In this document: positions 9,733 through 19,330 of the stretch, one piece after another | Layout: the number at the start of each line of letters is the position of its first letter | Numbering within the stretch: the stretch's first letter is position 1 | Assembly: GCF_042684645.1 (NCBI RefSeq) | Contig: NZ_JBHULV010000044.1 | Span: 62,001 to 126,000 of the forward strand | Direction of reading: 5' to 3' | Source: Pseudopedobacter alpinus | GTDB lineage: Bacteria; Bacteroidota; Bacteroidia; Sphingobacteriales; Sphingobacteriaceae | DNA: 64,000 nt | The notes under the pieces: generated by a model | What the model saw: the letters and a program-made list of their open reading frames with translations, nothing else | Database searches by the model: none | What the model was told of the DNA's origin: nothing | Program-made: the position numbers and the translations under genes

Positions 9733-10524
9733 ATGGGCTATAAAAAACAAATTTATATATTTTTTTTGTTGACTTTCTTTTTATCCTCTTGTGGTAGGTA
9801 TAATCAAATTCCATATTTTCAGGATTTAAAATTAAATGGTCCTGTACAAGAAGAAATTAATAATCTTTCTGCGCAAACTATCCAAAAAGATGATGTTTTA
9901 GGGATAATAATTAGCAGTTCAAGTGCAGAAGCTTCAGCCGTGTTTAATAATAAATTAACAAGGCTTAACAATAATAACGATGATGTAAGCTCTGCAAATC
10001 CAATAAACCCCTACGAAGGATATTTGGTGGATAGCAGCGGAGAAATTCAGTTTCCGGTTTTAGGTGCTTTAAAAGTTGCAGGCTTAACCACTCCGCAGTT
10101 AAGAAAAATGCTTACAGATAAGCTTAATCAATATTTAAAAAATCCGGTGGTTATTGCTAGAATTATTAATATGAAAGTTTCCGTTTTAGGAGATGTAGCT
10201 AAACCAGATATTTATCCCATAAAATCTGAACGTATAACTGTATTGGAGGCTTTGGCTTTGGCTGGCGATTTAAATATTACCGCTAAAAGAAAAACAGTAA
10301 TTTTAATAAGAGAACAAGATGGTAAAAGAGCGTACATTCCTATTGATTTAAATGCAAAAGCATTATTTAAATCTGACTATTATTACCTAAAAAGTAATGA
10401 TGTGATTTATGTACAGCCAGATAAAACCAAATATGCTCCTTATGATATTGGTTATAGAAACGCTACTTTAATTGTTGCGGCACTATCTGTACTTGTAATT
10501 GGTTTTTCTACTATTTACAGATAG
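9733..10524 (+). CDS. Wza-like polysaccharide export lipoprotein (second copy)
   Basis: A 263-residue outer-membrane lipoprotein, paralogue of the product at 5980-6777. A signal peptide ends in the lipobox LSSC, followed by GRYNQIPYFQDL. The export domain includes KDDVLGIIISSSSAEASAVF and the SLBB-like region VLGDVAKPDIYPI...ALAGDLNITAKRKT. The C-terminus has DKTKYAPYDIGYRNATL and a final hydrophobic helix. It starts the plus-strand operon and is followed after 5 bp by the Wzc-like gene, the usual Wza-Wzc order. It would form the outer-membrane pore for a second polymer, or a second channel for the same polymer. Confidence 0.9.
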   Translation: MGYKKQIYIFFLLTFFLSSCGRYNQIPYFQDLKLNGPVQEEINNLSAQTIQKDDVLGIIISSSSAEASAVFNNKLTRLNNNNDDVSSANPINPYEGYLVDSSGEIQFPVLGALKVAGLTTPQLRKMLTDKLNQYLKNPVVIARIINMKVSVLGDVAKPDIYPIKSERITVLEALALAGDLNITAKRKTVILIREQDGKRAYIPIDLNAKALFKSDYYYLKSNDVIYVQPDKTKYAPYDIGYRNATLIVAALSVLVIGFSTIYR

Positions 10525-10529
10525 GGTTT

Positions 10530-12908
10530 ATGTTTAACACTACTCCAAAAAATGATTACCCAATTGTAAGAGCTTATAGCCAAGACGACTCTTTTAAGCC
10601 GAGAGAAGTTTTGATGAAATACCTTTTTCATTGGCCTTTATTTTTTATTTCTTTAACAATGTGTATTGCATTGGCTGCTGTTTACCTAAAAATCACCCAG
10701 CCAGTGTACGAGATTAAAGCATCGCTATTAATTAAGGATGATAATAATTTAGAAAACAACAGACGCTCTGGAAATGCTTTACAAGAGCTTGATTTAACTT
10801 CTCCAAATAAAGCAGTTGATACTGAAATGGAGGTGCTAAAATCTAGAAGTTTAATTACTACTTTAGTAAGCGATTTACAACTTTGGATAGATTATCAATC
10901 TGATAAAAAAATAGGTAAAGAGAACTTATTTGGAAAAAGTCCTGTTAAAATAAATTTCAGTAGAACTGACGAAAAAATTGAATCGAAAAAAATACTTGTT
11001 TATATAAAAAACGATAAAACTTTTTTTATCACAGAAAAAGCTGATATAGCTGTTGAATATCAGTTTGATAAAGAAATAACCAGTTCAATTGGTACATTCG
11101 TTATAGAAAAAACACCTTTTTATAAAGATTATGTTGGTAAAGCTATTGTTATTTCATTTAAAGATTTTGAAAGAACAGTTAGTGATTATCAGAAAGGAAT
11201 TGAAATTGCGTTGCTGAATAAAAAATCGCCTACGGTTGGATTAACCCTTACTGATGCTACCAGAGAAAGAGGAAAAAGCGTACTAAATTATTTAATAACC
11301 ATTTATAATAAAGCCACCTTTGCCGAAAAGAATAGGGTAACTGCAAGTACTCTGAATTTTATTGATAGTAGGCTTGCAACTATTTCAAAAGAATTAAGTG
11401 AAGTTGAAAAGGAATCTGAACAGTTTAAAAGTAGCAGAAGGTTAACAGATATTACTTCAGAGTCGCGTATATTTTTAGAAAACGCACAAGCTAATGATAC
11501 TAAACTAAATGATGTTAAGGTAAAACTAAATGTTATTGAAGGAATTGAAGAATATATTAGCTCTAACTCGCTTTACAAAAAAGTGCCATCTACTTTAGGT
11601 ATTGATGATCCAGGGTTAAACGGGATGATTGCCAAGCTTAATGAATTAGAAACTAATAAGGCAAGGCTATTATCAACCACGCCAGAAAATAACCCAATAT
11701 TTAACCCAATTAATTCTCAAATTGCAGATTTAAAAACGGCAATAAAAATAAATATTTCTACCATAAAGCTAACACTAGAAAACACTAAAGCAAAGTTAGA
11801 AATATTTGAGGAAGGCTTTAAAGCTGATATTAGTAAAATACCAGGCGAAGAACGCGAGTATATTGCTATTAAAAGACAACAAAATGTTAAGCAAGACTTG
11901 TTTCTTTATTTACTAAAAAAGAAAGAAGAAATATCGTTAAGTTATGCATCAACATTGGCAGATGCAAGGGTGATTGATGCAGCTTACGCTGGCCCGGTAA
12001 AATGGCCTAATAAAATTTTAGTATTGGTAATTGCGTTATTGGCCGGTTTAGGTTTGCCACTTGGGCTATTAATTGCCAGAAGCTTATTTAACGATAAAGT
12101 TAAAGACAGCGCAATTGTTAATAGAGAAACTGTTTTACCAGTAATTGCAGAAATAAGACAAATATCTACTGACAAACCAATAATTATTAATAACCCTTAT
12201 TTTAATGGTATTATAGAAGAATTTAGGTATTTACGTACCAAAATTTTGGATTTACATTCCAAAACAGAACAAGGCAGAATTACTTTGCTTACATCAAACG
12301 TTACAGGAGAAGGGAAATCTTTTATAGCGTCTAACTTGGCTTTATCTTTGGCAAAATCTGGACGTAGAGTAGCTTTATTAGATTTAGATTTAAGAAGAAA
12401 TTACTTAGCCTCTTTTTTTAGTATTGCAAGTGATGAGCCTGGAGTTATTCAGTTTTTAGAAGGAGAGATAGCACTAGAAAGTTTGGTTAAAAAATCTGAA
12501 ATGCACTATGGTTTAGATGTAATACCAAGTGGTTTTTCATCAGAAAATCTTGCGTCAGAGTTGATTGAAAAAGTAGAATTAGAAATTTTAATGAATAGGC
12601 TAAAGCAAAATTACGACGACATTGTTATTTATGCGCCACCAATTAGGTTAGCTGCCGATGCACTAATTTTAGCTAAATTTAATCCGCTTTTATTATTTGT
12701 TGTGCGCTGTAACAGAACAAAAATTGGATATCTAAAGTTTATTAATTCGCTACAAAAGAGTTTTACTCAAACGGGCATAGTTATCAATTCGGCCAAGCCA
12801 GAAGAGGGTATAAATAATTACGGAAATAGCTATTATCAAAACAAAGGATATAATAAACCAAACATAGGGTTTAAAAGAAAGTTTTTTGCGTTTTTTAAAC
12901 GTTTTTAA
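10530..12908 (+). CDS. Wzc-like polysaccharide co-polymerase / BY-kinase with altered Walker B
   Basis: A 792-residue paralogue of 3600-5969 with the same order: Wzz domain with TM1 (LFHWPLFFISLTMCIALAA), periplasmic coiled coil, TM2 (ILVLVIALLAGLGLPLGLLI) and a cytosolic kinase domain ending in spaced tyrosines (NNYGNSYYQNKGYN). Here Walker A (SNVTGEGKS) and Walker A-prime (ALLDLDLRRN) are intact, but Walker B reads IVIYAPP, with Tyr where the catalytic Asp of IIID(S/T)PP belongs (GAT to TAT would be one base). Autophosphorylation is therefore doubtful. Some assembly function is still likely, since the frame is otherwise full length and sits between wza-like and wzy-like genes. Confidence 0.88.
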   Translation: MFNTTPKNDYPIVRAYSQDDSFKPREVLMKYLFHWPLFFISLTMCIALAAVYLKITQPVYEIKASLLIKDDNNLENNRRSGNALQELDLTSPNKAVDTEMEVLKSRSLITTLVSDLQLWIDYQSDKKIGKENLFGKSPVKINFSRTDEKIESKKILVYIKNDKTFFITEKADIAVEYQFDKEITSSIGTFVIEKTPFYKDYVGKAIVISFKDFERTVSDYQKGIEIALLNKKSPTVGLTLTDATRERGKSVLNYLITIYNKATFAEKNRVTASTLNFIDSRLATISKELSEVEKESEQFKSSRRLTDITSESRIFLENAQANDTKLNDVKVKLNVIEGIEEYISSNSLYKKVPSTLGIDDPGLNGMIAKLNELETNKARLLSTTPENNPIFNPINSQIADLKTAIKINISTIKLTLENTKAKLEIFEEGFKADISKIPGEEREYIAIKRQQNVKQDLFLYLLKKKEEISLSYASTLADARVIDAAYAGPVKWPNKILVLVIALLAGLGLPLGLLIARSLFNDKVKDSAIVNRETVLPVIAEIRQISTDKPIIINNPYFNGIIEEFRYLRTKILDLHSKTEQGRITLLTSNVTGEGKSFIASNLALSLAKSGRRVALLDLDLRRNYLASFFSIASDEPGVIQFLEGEIALESLVKKSEMHYGLDVIPSGFSSENLASELIEKVELEILMNRLKQNYDDIVIYAPPIRLAADALILAKFNPLLLFVVRCNRTKIGYLKFINSLQKSFTQTGIVINSAKPEEGINNYGNSYYQNKGYNKPNIGFKRKFFAFFKRF

Positions 12909-12952
12909 AAGCTTTAATTGGTAATTAAAATCAGGTTATTTGAAACAAAAAT

Positions 12953-14233
12953 TTGAAAGAGTTAATCTTAAAAATAATTCCGTATTTAGTTATCCTGCTT
13001 TCTTTTTATGCCATTTTAAAAAGCAAACAGCCGGGTAAAGAATACCTGCTTTTTATCCTCTATTTTTATCCTATAATTTACTCAGCAGATTCTGTTTATA
13101 GCGCTTTTCAGTTTATCACCTACTTTTATTTTCTTTATTCTTTACGCAATAATCAACCTTTGTTTAGCAATAGTAAGTTTGGGATAAGCTTATATTTAAT
13201 ATTAGTACTGTTTTTAGGGGCTTTAAGCTCTAATTTTGTGTCCAATTCAATATTAGGCATTGTCAAGTTTTTGCCCATTATTATATTTATACACGTACTA
13301 ATTTCTGAATGTTTAAAAGATAAAGAATTTGTTTTTAGAGTTATTTCTGCACTTAAATTTACGTTAGCAATTTCTGTTGCTTTTTTGTTTTTACAGATAG
13401 TTTTGGGCTTAGATTTTTCATTAACCACCATGGAAAATCCCAACATTACTTTTGAGAGCATTCGCTATCCAGGTATTTTTCAGGATCCTCAAAAACACGC
13501 TCAGTTTTTATCAGCTTTAGCTTTTATAGCATTAATAAAAAAGCCAGGTAATAAAGATTATTCAAAATATAGCTATTATTTATTTGGAGCGGCAGTAATT
13601 GGTCTTTTTTTAACAGGCGGAAGGGCAGCATTGTTGGGCTTAGTATTAGGTATTTTTTTTATAGTACTTTTTAGCGAAACAAAAGTTAAATTTTTAGGAT
13701 TGTTAGGGATTTTACTAATTGGTGCCATAGTGGTTAGCTTGAGCCAATACTTAATTGTGTTTAGTAGAGGAGAATCTTTAGGAGATTCTTACGCCGTACG
13801 TAACGCTATTTGGCAAGATGCGTATAAAATGTATTTTAGCCATTTTTGGTTAGGTATAGGGATAGATAATTATTCTAAATATGTAGAAATATATTTCCCA
13901 GACCAGTTTTGGTTGGTTGCCGGCGAAAAAGTGTTTTTTGACCACCCAGAGAATGGGTATTTAAAGTTTTTGACAGAGTTAGGCACTTTAGGCACTTTAG
14001 GGATATTTGCTTTTATTTTAAACGCGATTACGAGAGGTTTACATACTTTTTTAGTGAAAGTAAAAGATTTTAACATCATATTCTTAATATCGGCTTTATT
14101 AAGTTGGTTTTTAGGTTTTTACTCGGTTTATTCTTTAGGCGATACCCGAATTATGATATTAATAGCTACCATTACAGGTGTATTAGTGGTTTATGCCCAA
14201 AGATATAATGAGGGAGTTCTTATTGTAAAATAG
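12953..14233 (+). CDS. O-antigen polymerase/ligase-like membrane protein (second Wzy-type)
   Basis: A 426-residue multispanning membrane protein with the Wzy_C-like region in its central and C-terminal part: FQDPQKHAQFLSALAF, LTGGRAALLGLVLGI and GIGIDNYSKYVEIYF, followed by a conserved HPENGYLKFLTELGTLG segment. It should polymerise repeat units at the periplasmic face. The reading frame starts with TTG at 12953: the nearest upstream in-frame stop is TGA at 12941-12943 and there is no ATG before the first membrane helix. It lies 44 bp after the Wzc gene. It shares little visible sequence with the polymerase-like protein at 1316-2533, so the two sets probably make different polymers. Confidence 0.82.
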   Translation: MKELILKIIPYLVILLSFYAILKSKQPGKEYLLFILYFYPIIYSADSVYSAFQFITYFYFLYSLRNNQPLFSNSKFGISLYLILVLFLGALSSNFVSNSILGIVKFLPIIIFIHVLISECLKDKEFVFRVISALKFTLAISVAFLFLQIVLGLDFSLTTMENPNITFESIRYPGIFQDPQKHAQFLSALAFIALIKKPGNKDYSKYSYYLFGAAVIGLFLTGGRAALLGLVLGIFFIVLFSETKVKFLGLLGILLIGAIVVSLSQYLIVFSRGESLGDSYAVRNAIWQDAYKMYFSHFWLGIGIDNYSKYVEIYFPDQFWLVAGEKVFFDHPENGYLKFLTELGTLGTLGIFAFILNAITRGLHTFLVKVKDFNIIFLISALLSWFLGFYSVYSLGDTRIMILIATITGVLVVYAQRYNEGVLIVK

Positions 14234-14254
14234 ATTAGTGCTTATAAATATAAC

Positions 14255-15685
14255 ATGACAAATAAGAAGGGACTTTTACAAAATAGTATGTGGGGCTTGG
14301 CCTCAAATATTTTGCAAAATATTTTATTAAGTGTATTCTTCATAATTATTGCCAGAGAATTATCTGAACAAGATTTTGCCAATTATTTAATTGCCAATTC
14401 TTTGTATTTGGTAATTAGTTCTGTATCTGCTTTAGGTTTGGGCCAATGGTTTATTAGGCAATTAAATGATGAAGAAGATGTATCACATTTTTTGAATAAA
14501 TTTTTAAAAATTCAGCTATTAGCCGGCTTGTTCTTTTATTTAATAAACGTAGCAGTTGCATTTACTTTGTATCAAGATAAAACCATACAAATATTAAGCA
14601 TTTTAATAGGGGTTAACATTGTGTTTGATAATGTTATTTATGGGGTTAAGCACTTAAACATAGCTCAGTTTGAACAAAATAAAACATTTGTAGTATTAAT
14701 TGTTGAAGCAGCTATCAAACTTTTATTGGCAGTTGTAATTTATTTATATCCATACACTGTAATAGAAATGGCAGTTGTTTTGGTGATTATAAGAGTAGTT
14801 ACCCTTAATTTATTTCTCCGAATTTCAACTTCTAAATTGGCTAATTTAGCATCAATTATTAAAAATAAAATTAGTTTTACCGATTTTAAAAAGCTGATAA
14901 TTGCCAATTGGCCTTTTATTATTGTGGGCAGCATTGCTATAATTTATTGGCGAATTGGTAGCATTTTAATCTCTAAATTTTTACCAGTAAGAGACGTTGC
15001 AACTTATGAAATTGGTTATAAGTTTTTCTCGCTCACGCAAATTATTCCTGTAATTGTATCGGCATCAATATTCCCCGAATTGTTAAGAGCCCATAAAGAA
15101 GGGGGTAAAGAAGCTTTTAATAATTTATACAAGCTATTTTATAAAATTTATTTAGTGTTTGGCTTTTTAGCCTTCTCTTTTATGTACTCATTTGCTGATG
15201 ATGTTATTTTGTTAGCTTTTGGAGAAAAATTTGCAGATGCAGGGTTTTATACCAAAGAGATGTTTTTAACTATTTTAGTTTTTCCAACAGCTTTACTACA
15301 AGCCAATGTATTAATAATTCTCAAAATGGAACGCAAAGACATGTGGTTTAATATAGCCAGCTTTGTACTTAATTTTTCTTTGGCATTTATAGGTTTAATG
15401 TATTTTAAATCCTTATCAGTAATTAACCTTTCTATTTTCATATCTTTTATAGTGTTCCATTTACTACAAGATACTGTAATGGTAAAAGAAAAAATCACCA
15501 AACCGCTCCATATTATTGGTTCTTACCTCATCTTATTTATGGCTTGGTTTGCTTACGCTTACTTATCAGATATGGTAAACCAATATTTGCTTTTTATAGG
15601 TTTTTGGATAATTGGTTTTACAGTTTTTATATATACCGATAAAAGAATTTTAGGTTTCATTAAAGAAAAGGCAGGTTTTAAATAG
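14255..15685 (+). CDS. Wzx-type polysaccharide flippase
   Basis: A 476-residue membrane protein with about 12-14 helices. It starts MTNKKGLLQNSMWGLASN and contains IIARELSEQDFANYL and KFLPVRDVATYEIGYKFF, the pattern of polysaccharide biosynthesis (Polysacc_synt) flippases of the MOP superfamily. Its job is to flip undecaprenyl-linked units. It begins 21 bp after the polymerase gene and ends one base before the next glycosyltransferase, so all three are co-transcribed. It is the counterpart of the truncated flippase at the left edge. Confidence 0.9.
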   Translation: MTNKKGLLQNSMWGLASNILQNILLSVFFIIIARELSEQDFANYLIANSLYLVISSVSALGLGQWFIRQLNDEEDVSHFLNKFLKIQLLAGLFFYLINVAVAFTLYQDKTIQILSILIGVNIVFDNVIYGVKHLNIAQFEQNKTFVVLIVEAAIKLLLAVVIYLYPYTVIEMAVVLVIIRVVTLNLFLRISTSKLANLASIIKNKISFTDFKKLIIANWPFIIVGSIAIIYWRIGSILISKFLPVRDVATYEIGYKFFSLTQIIPVIVSASIFPELLRAHKEGGKEAFNNLYKLFYKIYLVFGFLAFSFMYSFADDVILLAFGEKFADAGFYTKEMFLTILVFPTALLQANVLIILKMERKDMWFNIASFVLNFSLAFIGLMYFKSLSVINLSIFISFIVFHLLQDTVMVKEKITKPLHIIGSYLILFMAWFAYAYLSDMVNQYLLFIGFWIIGFTVFIYTDKRILGFIKEKAGFK

Positions 15686-15686
15686 A

Positions 15687-16847
15687 ATGGTTAAAGTAAA
15701 CTACATTACAAGACCTTGGTTTTTTGATATCTCTATAGAGTTTATTAAAGAATTAAAAGAACATGTTGAACTTCATGTGATTTTAATTATTGCACCTGCA
15801 ACTTTAGGCTATTTAGGCATATCTAAAACAGATGGAGAAAAATATCTGAATAAAACTTTAAACATAAAGGATGTTTTAAAAGGAGATAACGCTCTTAAAT
15901 TTGCCGAATATTTTGATGGGGCTAATGTATTTTGCAAGTTTGAACAACATAAAGAAACCAATTACCATAATGCTTTAGCTTGGATAAAATTGCTTAGTAA
16001 AAATAAAAATTTACTGAAAGCAGATTACACCATTATTGAGTCTTTAAGTTTAGCCGATTGGTATTTTCTATTAAGGTTCATCAATAAAAAATTAGCCTAT
16101 ATAATACATGACCCTATTGCACATAGCGGCGAGGAGCGAGGCAGAGTTGATAAATTGAATAATATTTACTTTCCATATATCAATCAGTTTTTTACCTATT
16201 CAGAATTTGCCGGTAAGCTTTTTAAACAGAATTTTCCGAAGTATAAAAATTTGGTATCAGTATTTCAAATGCCTGTTTACCACAGTTTAAACTTAGGCGG
16301 AAAGCAACCCGCAGAAGTTAAGAGTAAGGTTGTTTTTTTTGGCCGTATTTCGCCATATAAAGGAGTGGAGCTTTTTTATAAAGCTGCAAGTAATTTAGCA
16401 AATAGATACCCAGCAACAGCATTTATAATAGCAGGTAAAACTATTGATGATTATCATCCGGCTTTTCTTTCTGATAATCCTCACAATAACATCACCATCA
16501 TAAACAAGTTTATTGATTTAGATGAGCTTTATGAATTAATGAATGATGCATCTTTTTGTGTTTTACCTTATTTAGATGCCACCCAAAGTGGGGTAATTAT
16601 GACTGCTTATGCTTTTAATTTGCCAGTTTTAGTTTCTGATTGCGAAGGTTTATTAGAATATTGTTTTAACACTACCCACTTTTCTTTTAAAAACGGAGAT
16701 GCTGCAGATTTGGAAACCAAAATGGAAAAACTTTTAAATTCGGGTAAGCTATTAGCTGAAAATAAAATACAAATTGCCAACTATAATGCATTTAATATCT
16801 CTGAAAAAAATGTGCGGACTCTTTTAAATGCGTTAACTGTATTGTAA
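15687..16847 (+). CDS. Glycosyltransferase family 4-like
   Basis: A 386-residue GT-B protein. The C-terminal donor domain is clear: VVFFGRISPYKGVELFYKAA, then FIIAGKTIDDYHP, and CVLPYLDATQSGVIMTAYAF followed by LPVLVSDCEGLLEY. The N-terminal acceptor domain contains AYIIHDPIAHSGEERGR. It is expected to add a sugar to the lipid-linked unit in the cytosol. The ATG lies one base after the flippase stop. It is the last gene of the plus-strand assembly operon before a 387-bp gap. Confidence 0.85.
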   Translation: MVKVNYITRPWFFDISIEFIKELKEHVELHVILIIAPATLGYLGISKTDGEKYLNKTLNIKDVLKGDNALKFAEYFDGANVFCKFEQHKETNYHNALAWIKLLSKNKNLLKADYTIIESLSLADWYFLLRFINKKLAYIIHDPIAHSGEERGRVDKLNNIYFPYINQFFTYSEFAGKLFKQNFPKYKNLVSVFQMPVYHSLNLGGKQPAEVKSKVVFFGRISPYKGVELFYKAASNLANRYPATAFIIAGKTIDDYHPAFLSDNPHNNITIINKFIDLDELYELMNDASFCVLPYLDATQSGVIMTAYAFNLPVLVSDCEGLLEYCFNTTHFSFKNGDAADLETKMEKLLNSGKLLAENKIQIANYNAFNISEKNVRTLLNALTVL

Positions 16848-17234
16848 ATTAAATGTGTTAAATTATTTTAATTTATACAAATACATTATTGGTAGTACAA
16901 TATTTTCTCCCACATATTTTATGCTCTACAAACTAATAGTCTAGCATTGTGGCTCAAAAAAATGTTGCTTTAAGTTAGGTTGATTGCCAAACTATAATTT
17001 ATAAAAGCAATAATCAACTTCAAATTTATGTTTGATAAAGTGCTGCACTATTTCATAAATTATACCACAAGCTTAAAGCAGCATATTAATTTTTGTAATA
17101 AATCTTAACCATCTGTAAATATTAGTTTAAATGCTAATTTGTATAGATTTGAAAAAATATTGAAATTGATGAACCCTTTTAAAAACTTAAGCGTAAAAAC
17201 TACTGAGAATTTTAATCCCCACATAGTAGCGCTT
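16848..17234. other. Intergenic gap with no recognised gene
   Basis: An AT-rich stretch of 387 bases between the last glycosyltransferase and the secreted lipoprotein gene. An open frame runs into the downstream gene from TTG at 17139, but the signal peptide only begins at ATG 17235, so this part is treated as untranslated leader. No terminator with a U-tract, RNA gene or repeat was seen. Confidence 0.5.
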
Positions 17235-18674
17235 ATGAAACAAATTTTTAATTTTATTTTAGCAATAAGTGGTGCCATTGTTTTATTATCATGTGAAAAA
17301 GATGATTTTAAAGATTTTTCTGGCGGTAAATCAGTCTCTATTGTACAAGTTGATGAGGGTGTTTTAACAGATACTACAAATATGCAAAGCATTAATTTAG
17401 TTGAAAGTTTAGACCTTTTATTAAACCCAGGTAAAGGTTTTGTGAAATATTACGATTACGAAGAGCAATACGCAAGCGTATTTAGCACAAAATATATCAG
17501 ATACGATTGGGCAGATATACAACCACAAGAAGGTAATTATAATTGGAATTGGATTAATAACGAAATAGCCGAATGTAAGTTAAAAGGTAAAAAGTTTGCT
17601 TTTGGAATTATGTGTGCCAATACCAACAGATCTATCAATACAATAGATAAAGGAAAATATGTTACCCCAAAATGGGTTTTTAATGCAGGTGCAAAAAGCA
17701 GAACAATTAACGCTACTTATTGGGAAACTGGTCAAACCATTAAACAAGTAATTCCGGTATGGACTGATGCTGTTTTTATAAATAAGTTGCATCAATTTAT
17801 AGCTGCTTTAGGCGTTAGATACAATGGTAACCCTGATATTGCTTTTGTTGATATAAGAGATTACGGCAATTGGGGCGAACAACATTTGTACGAATTAGGT
17901 GGAGTTAACATTACATCAACGCAGTTAAAAACCATGTTTATTTTACCTTATAAAAACGCTTTCTCTAATACCCAACTGATAAACCCATGGGGCGAAGCTT
18001 TTTATAACGATACTTACGAATGGGCTGTTGATAATAAAATTGGAATGCGTAGCGATGGTATTTTTAAATACTCAAATGGCAGTGAAACAACAAGAGCGCA
18101 CCAAAAAGCGCCAAGTGTTTTTGAATATACCGCAAATTACGAGTGGCTAACTTCAGAAAATTATTGGAACGCCGATACTTTATTAAGTTATATTGAAATT
18201 GGGAAACCTAGCTATATTCAGTTTGATACACAGATGTACTTAGCAAATCCAACTTTATACACCAAAATAGCAAATAGAGTAGGTTATCATTTTGTATTAA
18301 AAAATGTAAAAATTCCGAAAAGCTTAAGTAATAATCAAATTTTTAGTGTAGAAACTTCTGTTTTAAATAAAGGGGTAACTAAAGTTTACGAAAATTGCGA
18401 ATTAGTTATTGCTTTATTGGATGCCAAAGGAAATGTAATTCAAAAAAGGTTGTTAAATGGGGCAATACCTGCTAATTGGAATTCAGATCAACTCACTACA
18501 GAAATAAGTACGCTAAGTTTTAACGCAATACCTAACGGCATTTATCAGTTAGCTGTTGGTTTATTTAGCGATATTAATGATGCTAAACCAGCTTTTAGAT
18601 TTGCAAATACAAATAGCACTATCAATAATTGGTACGTCTTAACTAACGCGATAACTTTAAAAACAACTCCATAA
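17235..18674 (+). CDS. Secreted lipoprotein with glycosidase-like TIM barrel (DUF4832-like)
   Basis: About 479 residues from the ATG at 17235, chosen because it begins a lipoprotein signal (MKQIFNFIL...VLLSC); an upstream TTG at 17139 would bury it. The mature protein has LLLNPGKGFVKYYDYEEQY and IRYDWADIQPQEGNYNWNWI, as in GH42/GH5-like barrels that describe a catalytic-domain entry strand. VDIRDYGNWGEQH follows, where Glu could be a catalytic acid, and a C-terminal beta-sandwich (about residues 370-475) begins VPKSLSNNQIF-like. This arrangement resembles DUF4874/DUF4832 proteins. Position after the export operon suggests it trims or remodels the exported polymer, but no activity is established for the family as far as I know. 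Confidence 0.65.
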   Translation: MKQIFNFILAISGAIVLLSCEKDDFKDFSGGKSVSIVQVDEGVLTDTTNMQSINLVESLDLLLNPGKGFVKYYDYEEQYASVFSTKYIRYDWADIQPQEGNYNWNWINNEIAECKLKGKKFAFGIMCANTNRSINTIDKGKYVTPKWVFNAGAKSRTINATYWETGQTIKQVIPVWTDAVFINKLHQFIAALGVRYNGNPDIAFVDIRDYGNWGEQHLYELGGVNITSTQLKTMFILPYKNAFSNTQLINPWGEAFYNDTYEWAVDNKIGMRSDGIFKYSNGSETTRAHQKAPSVFEYTANYEWLTSENYWNADTLLSYIEIGKPSYIQFDTQMYLANPTLYTKIANRVGYHFVLKNVKIPKSLSNNQIFSVETSVLNKGVTKVYENCELVIALLDAKGNVIQKRLLNGAIPANWNSDQLTTEISTLSFNAIPNGIYQLAVGLFSDINDAKPAFRFANTNSTINNWYVLTNAITLKTTP

Positions 18675-18905
18675 TAAGATTTTAACCCAGATTAGATAGT
18701 AGGACTACAGGAGTTATTAAATCATTGAAGAATTGGTTATACCAATAAACGTTATTTAGCCGAAGACAATACCAAATTTGTAGTCAACATTATTTTGTAC
18801 CCCATAGGGATAAATGCCTAGCTTAATCATTTTTCATTTTTCGTGAGGGTAATCATGATTAATTAACCTTTACCATAAATGCCTTAAAAAAAAATCTCAC
18901 TATAT

Positions 18906-19205
18906 TTGCGGCTCTTAAAACCACCAATTGTACTAATTTCTAAATTTTTAAGTCCTAATTTCTCTTTCAAAAAAATGTTCTTAGATGGAAGGTTAACGGC
19001 ATTGCTACAATGGCAAAATATTGATTTAGGAATAATGAATGAAAGCAACCGTCAAAGAACTACCACCTCTGGACCTGCTTTTTTTACCACCACTAATTAC
19101 ATTTATGAAACAGATGTACTGATGTTGAATTTAGGTTTTAACCTTAATAAGTTAACCAGAAAACTTAAATTGCCAGGAAGTGAATTTGGCGAAAAAGAAT
19201 TTTAA
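18906..19205 (+). pseudogene. C-terminal remnant of an outer-membrane beta-barrel (TonB-receptor-like) gene
   Basis: Only the last ~75-90 codons survive: LTALLQWQNIDLGIMNESNR, then FTTTNYIYETDVLMLNLGFN and the end KLKLPGSEFGEKEF. I recognise this as the C-terminus of the large outer-membrane beta-barrel family proteins with a carboxypeptidase-like regulatory domain common in Pedobacter. No N-terminal part is visible upstream, so this is a fragment and unlikely to be a functional gene. TATATTTG at 18901-18908 resembles a -7 element but lacks a spaced TTTG. The stretch 18750-18840 is open in one frame (ending ILYPIGINA) and may be a remnant of something else that I cannot identify. Confidence 0.6.
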
Positions 19206-19330
19206 TTTTTCTAGCTTAGAGCAAAAAGCTATAAAATTGATTATGACAGTTAAAAATTAAATAGATAAAATTTTACGGCAAAAAAACGTTTTAACGTTGA
19301 TTTTATAAACCAAAAAATATCATATTGCAA

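Noticed and set aside
18901..18908. TATATTTG as a promoter before the barrel remnant
   Set aside because: Fits the -7 element but has no TTTG 19-21 bases upstream and serves only a gene fragment.
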